Shown piece after piece: positions 15,535-23,595 of a stretch of DNA of 64,000 bases. This stretch comes from Rubrivivax sp. (GTDB lineage Bacteria > Pseudomonadota > Gammaproteobacteria > Burkholderiales > Burkholderiaceae_C). The translations under genes and the position numbers were made by a program. Location: positions 361,568 to 425,567 of the forward strand of contig JAURZM010000048.1 in NCBI GenBank assembly GCA_030653385.1, read 5' to 3'. Below the pieces are notes generated by a model. It saw only the letters and a program-made list of their open reading frames with translations. It was not told the DNA's origin and made no database searches. Every line of letters begins with the position of its first letter. The first letter of the stretch is position 1.

Positions 15535-17466
15535 TCAACGCGGCGCAGCGGGCGCTGGCGCGGGGCGATTGGCCGGGCGCGGCCTTGGCGGGCGGGCTGC
15601 GGGCGGGGCTGCTGGGCGTGCCGCCGGCGGCCGTGCAGCGGGCGCCGGCGCAGCGGTGGGCGTGACCACAGGGTTGCCTTCCTTGGCCAGCGCCTGGCGG
15701 CAGGCGTTGACCAGCGACTCGTAGGCAAACACCGACTGCGCAGACGCCACCGGCCGCACCATCGTGGCGCCCAGTTGCAGCGTGGCCTGGCGCGCGCGCA
15801 TGCCTTCGCGGTTGGCGTAGATCAGGCGCATCAGCTGGTCGTCGGTCCAGCGCTGGTAACCGCCGTCGCTGATCTTGCGTTGCAGGTTGCCGAAGGCCAG
15901 CGTGCGGTCGTCGGTGCGGCGGCGGTGGTCTTCGCGCAGCAGGTTGTCGCCCATGTCGCGCTCGCGGGCGCGCAACTGATCGACCGGCCGGTCGAAGGCA
16001 TTCACGAAGGAAAACCGCGGCTGCTCCGAGCCCAGGAAGGTTTGCGCAAAACGCTCGCGTTCGGCCACCGGCACGGCGGTGTCCAGCAGCAGCCCCGACT
16101 CGGACGGGCTGCACATGTACAGCTGGTGCAAGAGGCCCGACGAACCACCGCTGCGGAACAGCGCGTCGCGCAGCAGCGGTTCGGCCTCGCGGCGCTTGAG
16201 CTCGGCGAACACCTCCTGGGCGTCGGCCAGTTCAACGGCGTTGGCCGTGCCGTCCACCACGCGGAACCGTTTGGTGGGCTTGAAGGGAAGTGTGACCCCG
16301 TCGCTGACCGCGCTGAACGCCACCGGCATCAGCGCCGGCATCTCCTTGGCAAACTCCAGCGCCAGCGGGAACAGCTGCACGATCTCGGCCGCGTTTTTGC
16401 CACGCGCCACCGACACCACCTCTTGCACAAACAGCGTCAGCATGGAGGCAAACGCCACGCCACCCGACACGGTGCGCAGGTAACCTTCGGCCGCCGGCAT
16501 CAGGCGGTCGGACTGCGCCTGGTACTCGCTGAATGCACCCGGGTTCGTTTTTTCCAGGTAGGCCAACGCGATGTTCTGCGCGCCCAGGTCGCGCGAAAAG
16601 TCGGCCAACGGCATCGACGACACGGTGGTTTCCAGGTATTCGATTTCAGCCGGGCTCAGCACTTTCTCCAGGTCGCTGCGCGCAGCCGTGCCCCGGCTGG
16701 CCACCTGGAAGAGCACCGACGCGGCCTTCTCGCGGCGGTCCAGCAGATTGGCGTAGCCGGTTTCGATGCCGGCAAAGTCGCGCTTGGCTTTCTGCAGCAC
16801 CTTGTTGGTGGCCCGCGCGCCGATGACCATGGCCGCCATGGTCACGGCGCGCTGCTGCTGGGCCCGGGTCATGCCGGCCGGCGAAGGCAGGGTGATCGTC
16901 TCGGCCGCCAGGGCGCCCGGCTCACCGGTGATCAGGGTCAGGTGCTCTTCCAGCGACTGGAAGGCGATCGACATCGCCGCCTGGCGGGCCAGTTCCAGCG
17001 CCACGTTGACGGCGCCTTCGATCAGCATGCCCTGCACGTCGCGGCTGTTGACGCGGGCCAGGTTGACGTTGTCGACACTGCCCATGAACTGCAGCACCAC
17101 ACGTGAGGTGCGCTCGGCCTGCATCGCGTTGCGCATGGCGATCAGCTCGCCGATGAGTTCGTCACCATTGGCGCTGCGTTTGGCCAGCAAGGCCGTCAGC
17201 CCCTGGGGCGTGCGCGTGGCCATCGGCGGAGTGCCTGCCGACAGGGGTCGCATCGCGGCCGGCTGTTCGGCGGGCTGGCTGGAGACCACCAGGCCCTTGC
17301 GGCTGCCCGCGCCGGCACCCGGCACAAGCCCGGTGATGAGGTTGGATGCCGAGGTGCCAGCCTGCTTGGCACCGGGGGTGACACACCCCGCCAGCACAAG
17401 GCCCAGGGCCAGCGGCAGCAGGCCGCTTGTCCAGGCGCGCGCCTGCACTCGTGAACGGATCTTCAC
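15535..17466 (-). CDS. Large putative lipoprotein, first gene of the cluster, unknown function
   Basis: A 643-residue protein with a basic start (KIRSRVQAR), a hydrophobic core and the lipobox LAGC near residue 28. The body is largely helical (ELIGELIAMRNAMQAER, LARQAAMSIAFQSLEEHL) and the last ~45 residues are a Pro/Ala/Arg tail. No family was recognised. The start is probably GTG 17466: it follows AAGGGGG by four bases and allows a 5' leader of about 29 bases from the promoter at 17502-17530. The in-frame ATG at 17484 would lie only about 11 bases after transcription starts and has no ribosome site. It is 52 bases before the next gene and opens the transcript that reaches the caspase, MORN and propeller genes. 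Confidence 0.65.
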   Translation of the reverse strand: MKIRSRVQARAWTSGLLPLALGLVLAGCVTPGAKQAGTSASNLITGLVPGAGAGSRKGLVVSSQPAEQPAAMRPLSAGTPPMATRTPQGLTALLAKRSANGDELIGELIAMRNAMQAERTSRVVLQFMGSVDNVNLARVNSRDVQGMLIEGAVNVALELARQAAMSIAFQSLEEHLTLITGEPGALAAETITLPSPAGMTRAQQQRAVTMAAMVIGARATNKVLQKAKRDFAGIETGYANLLDRREKAASVLFQVASRGTAARSDLEKVLSPAEIEYLETTVSSMPLADFSRDLGAQNIALAYLEKTNPGAFSEYQAQSDRLMPAAEGYLRTVSGGVAFASMLTLFVQEVVSVARGKNAAEIVQLFPLALEFAKEMPALMPVAFSAVSDGVTLPFKPTKRFRVVDGTANAVELADAQEVFAELKRREAEPLLRDALFRSGGSSGLLHQLYMCSPSESGLLLDTAVPVAERERFAQTFLGSEQPRFSFVNAFDRPVDQLRARERDMGDNLLREDHRRRTDDRTLAFGNLQRKISDGGYQRWTDDQLMRLIYANREGMRARQATLQLGATMVRPVASAQSVFAYESLVNACRQALAKEGNPVVTPTAAPAPAARPPAARPAAPPAARPPRPRPANRPAPAPAAPR

Positions 17467-17501
17467 CCTTCCCCCTTCATCCATTTGCCGCTTCTGACGC
17501 C

Positions 17502-17530
17502 AGAGACGCAGCGGGCCGCCATCTGTCAGG
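17502..17530 (-). promoter_or_regulatory. ECF-type promoter c (CCTGAC-N17-GTCTCT), before the lipoprotein/caspase transcript
   Basis: On the minus strand CCTGAC (17530-17525) and GTCTCT (17507-17502) lie 17 bases apart, as at 2342-2370 and 7589-7617. About 22-31 bases upstream of the -35 box is an A/T tract (17552-17561) in an otherwise very GC-rich region, in a position suited to a distal UP element. The predicted transcript start is near 17495, just before the lipoprotein gene. No other gene is close enough to use this site. Confidence 0.7.
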
Positions 17531-17762
17531 CCCGAACAGGGTGACTGACGGAAAAAAATTTCCCGACATCACTGGGCCTTGCCTGGGCAGGGGCCGGTTC
17601 GTGCCGGACCTTCAATCCCCAGACCGATGCGCAGCCCATGCAGGGCTAACGCTCAGTTTCATTCTGCATGGATTAGTGTGCGAACGCACCAAGTGCACGG
17701 AGTTTCGCGGCGTCATCACGCCGTCACAAACAAGGCGCCTGCGCTTGCCGGCGGGCGCTGGT

Positions 17763-18479
17763 CTACTCGCCCAGGTACGCGGCGCGAACCTTCGGGTCTT
17801 TGAGCAGGGCCTTGGCTTCGCCGGTCATCGTGACCTCGCCCGACTCCATGACATAACCCCGGTCGGCCAGGCTCAGCGCTCGGCTGGCGTTCTGCTCCAC
17901 CAGCAGCACCGTGGTGCCGCGGCTGTGGATGTCGGCCACCACCTCGAAGATCTTGTCCACCATGATCGGGCTCAGGCCCATGCTGGGTTCGTCCAGCAGC
18001 AGCAGCTTGGGCCGCGCCATCAGCGCTCGGCCCATGGCCAGCATCTGCTGTTCCCCGCCGCTCATGGTGCCGGCCAGCTGCTGGGCACGTTCCTTCAGGC
18101 GCGGGAAGATGCCAAAGACCTTCTCGATGTCGGCTGCGATGCCGGCCTTGTCGTTGCGCACGAAGGCACCCATCTGAAGGTTTTCGGTGATGGTCATGCG
18201 CGCGAAGGTGCCGCGCCCTTCAGGCACCATCACCAGGCCCTGTTTGACCAGGTCCCAGGCGCCCTGCCCCTTGATCGACTTGCCCAGGTATTCGATCTCG
18301 CCAGCGGCCACGACCTGGGTGCCGGTGATGGCCTTCAGCGTGGTGGTCTTGCCGGCGCCGTTGGCACCGATCAGGCTGACGAGTTCGCCTTCGCGGACCT
18401 CGAAGCTGACGCCCTTGACGGCCTGGATGCCGCCGTAGGCCACCTTCAGGCCGCTGACCTTGAGGAATGTCGCGCTCAT
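17763..18479 (-). CDS. livF: Branched-chain amino acid/amide ABC transporter ATP-binding protein LivF
   Basis: A 238-residue ATPase of the high-affinity branched-chain amino acid (or amide/urea) uptake system. The Walker A is GANGAGKTT (~40-48), the signature is MSGGEQQMLAMGRAL, and Walker B is LLLLDEPSMGLSP. The phrase GGIQAVKGVSFEV and the length are those of LivF. It is the last gene of livH-livM-livG-livF, starting 13 bases after livG. ATG 18479 gives the family length; an in-frame extension overlaps livG. About 280 bases follow before the caspase cluster; no convincing terminator with a T-run was seen there, though an inverted repeat CGGCGT/ACGCCG lies at 17708-17723. Confidence 0.93.
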   Translation of the reverse strand: MSATFLKVSGLKVAYGGIQAVKGVSFEVREGELVSLIGANGAGKTTTLKAITGTQVVAAGEIEYLGKSIKGQGAWDLVKQGLVMVPEGRGTFARMTITENLQMGAFVRNDKAGIAADIEKVFGIFPRLKERAQQLAGTMSGGEQQMLAMGRALMARPKLLLLDEPSMGLSPIMVDKIFEVVADIHSRGTTVLLVEQNASRALSLADRGYVMESGEVTMTGEAKALLKDPKVRAAYLGE

Positions 18480-18492
18480 CGCCCTGCCGCCT

Positions 18493-19263
18493 TCATTTGT
18501 GCCCCGTGCCCAGGTAGGCCTCGATGACTTTTTCGTTCTTCTGCACCTCGGCCGGGTTGCCTTCGGCGATCTGCTTGCCGTAGTCAAGCACGGTGACGCG
18601 GTCGCACAGTCCCATCACCAGTTTCACGTCGTGTTCGATCAGCAGGATGGTGCGGCCGTCCTTGCGGATGCGGTCGATCAGCTCTCGCAGCACGACTTTT
18701 TCGGTGGCGTTCATGCCGGCGGCGGGCTCGTCAAGCGCAATCAGCTTGGGGTCGGTGGCCAGGGCGCGTGCAATCTCCAGCCGGCGCTGGTCGCCATAGC
18801 TCAGTGTGCGGGCGCGGAAGTCGGCATAACGGCCGATGCCCACGTAGTCCAGCAGTTCCTGTGCACGCCCGGCGATGGCCCTTTCTTCGGCCTTGAAGCT
18901 GCCCGTGCGGAAGATGGCGCCGAACAGGCCCGAATGTGTGCGCACGTGGCGCCCGACCATCACGTTTTCGAGCGCCGTCATCTCGGCGAAGAGCCGGATG
19001 TTCTGGAAAGTGCGTGCAATGCCCTGCTTGGCCACCTCGTGCACCGCGCTCGGCTTGTAGGGCTGACCGCCCAGTTCGAAGCTGCCCGAGTCGGGGGTGT
19101 ACAGACCGGTGATGACGTTGAAGAAGGTTGTCTTGCCGGCGCCGTTGGGGCCGATGAGGCCATACACCTGACCGGCCTGGATGCTGATGCCCACATCGGA
19201 CAGCGCCTGCAGACCGCCGAAGCGCTTGCTGACGCCGGCCACTTTGAGTACGGTCTCGCTCAT
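18493..19263 (-). CDS. livG: Branched-chain amino acid/amide ABC transporter ATP-binding protein LivG
   Basis: A 256-residue ATPase. Walker A is GPNGAGKTT (~38-46), the signature region is TLSYGDQRRLEIARAL, Walker B is LIALDEPAAGMN, followed by the switch His in LLIEHDVKLVMGL. The insertion between Walker A and the signature and the phrase GIARTFQNIRLF are typical of LivG. ATG 19263 is preferred to a GTG three codons earlier. It sits 17 bases after livM and 13 before livF, in one operon. The ATPase pairs with LivF to drive the LivHM permease. Confidence 0.93.
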   Translation of the reverse strand: MSETVLKVAGVSKRFGGLQALSDVGISIQAGQVYGLIGPNGAGKTTFFNVITGLYTPDSGSFELGGQPYKPSAVHEVAKQGIARTFQNIRLFAEMTALENVMVGRHVRTHSGLFGAIFRTGSFKAEERAIAGRAQELLDYVGIGRYADFRARTLSYGDQRRLEIARALATDPKLIALDEPAAGMNATEKVVLRELIDRIRKDGRTILLIEHDVKLVMGLCDRVTVLDYGKQIAEGNPAEVQKNEKVIEAYLGTGHK

Positions 19264-19280
19264 CTTTTGCACCCGCTGCT

Positions 19281-20432
19281 TCAGGCGCCCGCCGAAGGCG
19301 TGGCAGTCGGCGTCGAGCTTGGCGGGCCGCCGGTGTCGACCGGCTGCGGTGCCGCCTTGCCGTGTTCACGCGATGGCCACAGGCCCCGTGGCCGCAGCAG
19401 CATGATGATGATCATGGCCGACGCGATGAGCAGTTGCCGCAGGATGGACGCGTCCAGACGGCCGTCGGTCAGCTGCTGCAGCGGACCGGCCACGTAGCGC
19501 AGCACCTCGGGCAGCGCTGCCAGCAGCACAGCACCCAGGATGACACCCGGCAGGTGGCCCATGCCGCCCAGCACCACCATGGCGACGATCATCACGCTTT
19601 CCATCAGGCTGAAGGATTCGGGGGACACAAAACCCTGGAAAGAAGCGAACATGCTGCCGCTGACACCACCGAACGTGGCGCCCATGCCGAAGGCCAGCAG
19701 CTTCATGTTGCGGGTGTTGATGCCCATCGCCTTGGCCGCGATCTCGTCTTCACGGATGGCCATCCAGGCACGGCCGATGCGGCTGGTTTCCAGGCGGTGG
19801 CAGATGATCACGCTGAACACCACCAGCACCAGGAACAGGTAGTAGTACAGCGTGACCGACGGGATCGTGAAGTCGCCGATCTCGAGCCGCTTGCCGAAGT
19901 TGAGCCAGGGGTCGCTCACGGGGCCGATGATCATGGGGTCGATGCGGTCCAGTCCCTTGGGTCCGTTGGTGATGTTGACCGGGTGCTCCAGGTTGTTCAG
20001 GAACACGCGGATGATTTCGCCGAAACCCAAGGTCACGATGGCCAGGTAGTCGCCTCGCAACTTGAGCACCGGTGTGCCCAGCATCACGCCCACCACTGCC
20101 GCCACCGCAGCCACCAGCGGAATCGTGACCCAGATGGGCGTGTGCAAGCCGTTCGGGAAGGCCGCCGCAATCCAGGGGAAGTTCTCCACCAGGTGCGGGC
20201 TGGCCAGCAGCGCGTACATGTACGCGCCCACGGCATAAAAGGCCACGAAACCCAGGTCCAGCAGGCCGGCGTAACCGACCACGATGTTCAAGCCCAGTGC
20301 CAGCAGCACGTACAGCAGCGCGATGGCCAGGATGCGCACCCAGCCCGCACCCAGGCCACCCACCTGCATCAGCAGCGGCAGCGCCAGCAGCGCAATTGCA
20401 GCCAGAAAAAAGACGATCAGCTTGTTCTGCAT
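19281..20432 (-). CDS. livM: Branched-chain amino acid/amide ABC transporter permease LivM
   Basis: A 383-residue inner-membrane permease. The core GLNIVVGYAGLLDLGFVAFYAVGAY is the LivM hallmark, and the EAA-like loop is RIGRAWMAIREDEIAAKAMG, which contacts the ATPases. About nine hydrophobic segments are visible. The C-terminus carries an extra hydrophilic tail (HGKAAPQPVDTGGPPSST) beyond the usual length, unlikely to matter for transport. It follows livH by 17 bases and precedes livG by 17. Confidence 0.93.
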   Translation of the reverse strand: MQNKLIVFFLAAIALLALPLLMQVGGLGAGWVRILAIALLYVLLALGLNIVVGYAGLLDLGFVAFYAVGAYMYALLASPHLVENFPWIAAAFPNGLHTPIWVTIPLVAAVAAVVGVMLGTPVLKLRGDYLAIVTLGFGEIIRVFLNNLEHPVNITNGPKGLDRIDPMIIGPVSDPWLNFGKRLEIGDFTIPSVTLYYYLFLVLVVFSVIICHRLETSRIGRAWMAIREDEIAAKAMGINTRNMKLLAFGMGATFGGVSGSMFASFQGFVSPESFSLMESVMIVAMVVLGGMGHLPGVILGAVLLAALPEVLRYVAGPLQQLTDGRLDASILRQLLIASAMIIIMLLRPRGLWPSREHGKAAPQPVDTGGPPSSTPTATPSAGA

Positions 20433-20449
20433 GTTTGCGGCTCCTGTGG

Positions 20450-21373
20450 CTAGGCCCGGTCGGCCACACGCTCGCCCAGCAGACCTTGCGGGCGCAAGGT
20501 GAGCACCAGGATCAGCGCCACGAAGGCAAAGATGTCGGCGTAGTGGCTGCCCAGCACACCACCTGTCAGGTCACCCAGGTAACCGGCGCCCAGCGCTTCC
20601 ACCAGGCCCAGCAACAGCCCGCCCACCACCGCCCCGGCCAGGTTGCCGATGCCACCCAGCACTGCGGCCGTGAAGGCCTTCAGGCCGGGCAGGAAACCCA
20701 TCGTGTGCTGCACGGTGCCGTAGTTGGCGGCCCACATGATGCCGGCCACCGCGGCCAGCACGGCGCCGATGACGAAAGTGGCCGAGATCACGAAGTCGGG
20801 CTTGACACCCATCAGCGCCGCCACACGCGGGTTCTCTGCGGTGGCGCGCATCGCGCGGCCGAGTTTGGTCTTGTTCACCAGGTACATCAGCGCCGCCAGG
20901 ATGCTGGCCGTGAGGCCCAGGATCAGGCACTGCGTGACCGAGATCACCGGCCCCCCCAGGTCGATGGGGTCACTGGGCAGCAGGATCGGGAAGGGCTTGG
21001 GGTTGGGCTTCCAGATGATCATGGCCACCGTCTGCAGCAACAGGCTCACGCCCATGGCGGTGATCAATGGTGCAAGCCGCGGTGCATTGCGCAACGGCCG
21101 GTAGGCCAGCTTCTCGATGCTGAAGTTGAGCGCCGAGCACACCACGATGGCGCACAGCGCCGAGATCAGCAGCAGGGCCCAACCCGGCAAGCCGCTCTCG
21201 GCCATGGCCGTGACCACCATCCAGCTGGTCAGCGCACCGAACATCAGCACTTCGCCATGCGCGAAGTTGATGAGATTGATGATGCCGTACACCATGGTGT
21301 AGCCCAGTGCCACCAGCGCATACATGCTGCCGAGCACCAGACCATTGATGATCTGCTGGAAGAAGATTTCCAT
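20450..21373 (-). CDS. livH: Branched-chain amino acid/amide ABC transporter permease LivH
   Basis: A 307-residue permease starting at ATG 21373 with the typical opening QQIINGLVLGSMYALVALGY. Later NFAHGEVLMFGA and the loop GRAMRATAENPRVAALMG are LivH signatures. It partners LivM to form the membrane channel. Extending the frame to 21478 adds residues without a membrane pattern, so that start is rejected. It opens the operon livHMGF; the promoter should lie in the 229 bases to the rarA gene, where no clear box was picked out. Confidence 0.93.
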   Translation of the reverse strand: MEIFFQQIINGLVLGSMYALVALGYTMVYGIINLINFAHGEVLMFGALTSWMVVTAMAESGLPGWALLLISALCAIVVCSALNFSIEKLAYRPLRNAPRLAPLITAMGVSLLLQTVAMIIWKPNPKPFPILLPSDPIDLGGPVISVTQCLILGLTASILAALMYLVNKTKLGRAMRATAENPRVAALMGVKPDFVISATFVIGAVLAAVAGIMWAANYGTVQHTMGFLPGLKAFTAAVLGGIGNLAGAVVGGLLLGLVEALGAGYLGDLTGGVLGSHYADIFAFVALILVLTLRPQGLLGERVADRA

Positions 21374-21602
21374 TCGAGCGCAACTCCTGTTGTCCTGCAT
21401 GCCGCTGAAGCACGCATGCGGCTGTTCTGCACCACATGCAAGAAGCTGGCCGTGGGCTGTTCTTGTGAGCATCCGCAAACGCGACGGGGCCGCTGGCGGA
21501 GCGGTCGCATTCTAGGAGGCGGTGGCCAGTGCCAAGGGCCGGAGTTACCCCCTGGACTCTGCGGCCCTGGGCCACCGGCGCCTCGCGGCCTTCGACCTGG
21601 AC

Positions 21603-22961
21603 TCAGCGTGTCTTTCTGGCCTCTTCGTCGAGCCGTCGCAGCTCGGCCAGGCGCTCGCCGATCTTGTGCTCCAGGCCGCGTGGCACCGGCCGGTAGAACG
21701 GCTGCCCGGCCAGTTCGGGCGGCAGGTAGACCTCACCCGCCGCGTAACCCCCGGCTTCGTCGTGGGCGTAGCGGTAATCCTTGCCCAGCCCGATGTCCTT
21801 CATCAGGCGCGTCGGCGCATTGCGCAGGTGCGGCGGCACCGGCTGCGTGCCGCCCCGGCGCACGAGGTCCTGCACCGTGTTCCAGGCCTGGTAGACGGCA
21901 TTGGACTTGGGTGCCACCGCCAGGTACACCACGGCCTGCGCCAGGCTCAGCTCTCCTTCGGGTGAGCCCAGTCTTTCGAAGACCTCGGCGGCGTCCAGCG
22001 CCAGGCGCAGCGCCCGCGGGTCGGCCAGGCCGATGTCTTCGCTGGCCATGCGCACCACACGCCGAGCCACGTAACGCGGGTCCATGCCGGCATCGAGCAT
22101 GCGTGCCAGCCAGTACAGCGCGGCGTCGGGGTTCGATCCGCGCACCGACTTGTGCAGGGCCGAGATGAGGTCGTAGAAGACGTCGCCGCCTTTGTCGCCA
22201 CGCCGCATCATGCGGCCGATGGCGGCTTCGAGCTGTTCCGGGCCGAGTTGCTGCACCCCCGGGTGCGCCGAGGCCGCACTTTCGTAGGCGTTGAGCAAGC
22301 GGCGGCCGTCACCGTCGGCAAAGTTGATCAACAGTTCGCGCGCCTGCGGGTCCAGCAGCGGCCCGTGCAGCACGGCCCTGGCGCGGTCCAGAAGCTGGCC
22401 CAGGTCGCTGTCGTCCAGCGGCTCCAGCACAAAGACCGTGGCCCGTGACAGCAGCGCGGAATTGACTTCGAAAGACGGGTTTTCGGTGGTCGCGCCGATG
22501 AAGCTGAAAAGGCCGGCCTCGACATGCGGCAGGAAGGCGTCCTGCTGCGACTTGTTGAAGCGGTGCACCTCGTCGACAAACAGCACCGTGGAGCGACCTG
22601 CCCGGCGCAGCGTCTGCGCCTGTTCAACCGCCTCGCGGATCTCCTTCACTCCCGACAGCACCGCCGACAAGACGATGAAGTGCGAACCGGTTGCCCCGGC
22701 CAGCAGCCGCGCCAGCGTGGTCTTGCCCACACCGGGTGGCCCCCACAGGATCATCGATGGCAGGCGACCGGCATCGAAGGCCACCCGCAGCGGGCGCCCT
22801 GGTGCCAGCAGGTGGCGCTGGCCGACCACTTCGTCGATGTGCTGCGGCCGCAGGCGTTCGGCCAGCGGCACCGTCGAGGCCACGCCTGCACCAGTCCCGG
22901 CCGTTGCAGAGCCGGCCTGCGGCGGTTCCGAGCTGCCGAAGAGCGCGTCCTGGGTGGGCAT
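21603..22961 (-). CDS. rarA: Replication-associated recombination protein A (MgsA/RarA AAA ATPase)
   Basis: A 452-residue AAA+ ATPase related to clamp loaders and RuvB, acting at stalled replication forks. The order is: N-terminal PLAERLRPQHIDEVVGQRHLL, Walker A GPPGVGKTT (~74-82), Walker B VLFVDEVHRFNKSQQDAFLP, sensor 1 FIGATTENPSF, arginine finger region NSALLSRATVF, then the RarA-specific C-terminal tetramerisation part with DPRYVARRVVRMASEDIGLADP and PTRLMKDIGLGKDYRYAHD. Length and all motifs are intact. It follows lolA in the usual proteobacterial order ftsK-lolA-rarA, 19 bases downstream. Confidence 0.95.
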   Translation of the reverse strand: MPTQDALFGSSEPPQAGSATAGTGAGVASTVPLAERLRPQHIDEVVGQRHLLAPGRPLRVAFDAGRLPSMILWGPPGVGKTTLARLLAGATGSHFIVLSAVLSGVKEIREAVEQAQTLRRAGRSTVLFVDEVHRFNKSQQDAFLPHVEAGLFSFIGATTENPSFEVNSALLSRATVFVLEPLDDSDLGQLLDRARAVLHGPLLDPQARELLINFADGDGRRLLNAYESAASAHPGVQQLGPEQLEAAIGRMMRRGDKGGDVFYDLISALHKSVRGSNPDAALYWLARMLDAGMDPRYVARRVVRMASEDIGLADPRALRLALDAAEVFERLGSPEGELSLAQAVVYLAVAPKSNAVYQAWNTVQDLVRRGGTQPVPPHLRNAPTRLMKDIGLGKDYRYAHDEAGGYAAGEVYLPPELAGQPFYRPVPRGLEHKIGERLAELRRLDEEARKTR

Positions 22962-22980
22962 GGCGCGACTTCACGTGGGG

Positions 22981-23595
22981 CTATTGCTCGATCACGTCTG
23001 CGCCTGGCGGCGGCACGAACCGGAATCGCTCTGGCGCCACCGCGGCGTTGGCCGTGAAACGCTGGAAATCCAGCCGCGAGCGCTGGCCAAAACTGTCGAC
23101 GATTTCGACCACCGCCAGCTGCTTGCCCTTGAAGCCGACCCGCATTGACTGGAAGGCACCGTCCTTGGCGCGGGGTGTGGCCAGTGCCCATTCCAGACCG
23201 TCGCGCGAGGGCTCGGCCTTGAGCATGAAGTCGGGCTCCAGCGACGCACCGGCCAGCAGCGCCGCAGGTGTTGACCCCAGGGCTTGAGCCACCTTGCGTG
23301 AACTGGCCTGGTTGAGGTCGGTGTCGTAGATCCACACTTTCTCGCCGTCGGCCACGATGAGCTGCTCGAAAGGTTTGGTGTAGCTGAAGCGGAAACGGTT
23401 GGGGCGAGAGAACTCGAAGTCGCCGCTGCTCGTTTTCTTGCGCGCGCCGTCGGCCGAAGTGACGGTCTGCGAGAAAGCGGCTTGGCCGGTTTTCACGTCA
23501 CGCACAAACTCGCGCAGGGTGTCGACGGCATCGGCTCGTGCCGTGGCAGCAAAGGACAACATGAGGGCCAGCAAGGCCGCGGCGAAATTGTTCAC
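22981..23595 (-). CDS. lolA: Outer-membrane lipoprotein carrier protein LolA
   Basis: A 204-residue periplasmic chaperone that takes lipoproteins from LolCDE to LolB. A signal peptide ends ARA-D near residue 22. The LolA pattern follows: [59 protein letters not shown], then the C-terminal [16 protein letters not shown]. Its start overlaps the ftsK stop by four bases, so the two are coupled. Abundant lipoproteins in the cluster at 1374-17466 would depend on this pathway. Confidence 0.93.
   Translation of the reverse strand: MNNFAAALLALMLSFAATARADAVDTLREFVRDVKTGQAAFSQTVTSADGARKKTSSGDFEFSRPNRFRFSYTKPFEQLIVADGEKVWIYDTDLNQASSRKVAQALGSTPAALLAGASLEPDFMLKAEPSRDGLEWALATPRAKDGAFQSMRVGFKGKQLAVVEIVDSFGQRSRLDFQRFTANAAVAPERFRFVPPPGADVIEQ

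Noticed and set aside
17708..17723. Inverted repeat CGGCGT/ACGCCG after livF as a terminator
   Set aside because: The stem is only six bases with no T-run after it on the minus strand, so termination cannot be supported.
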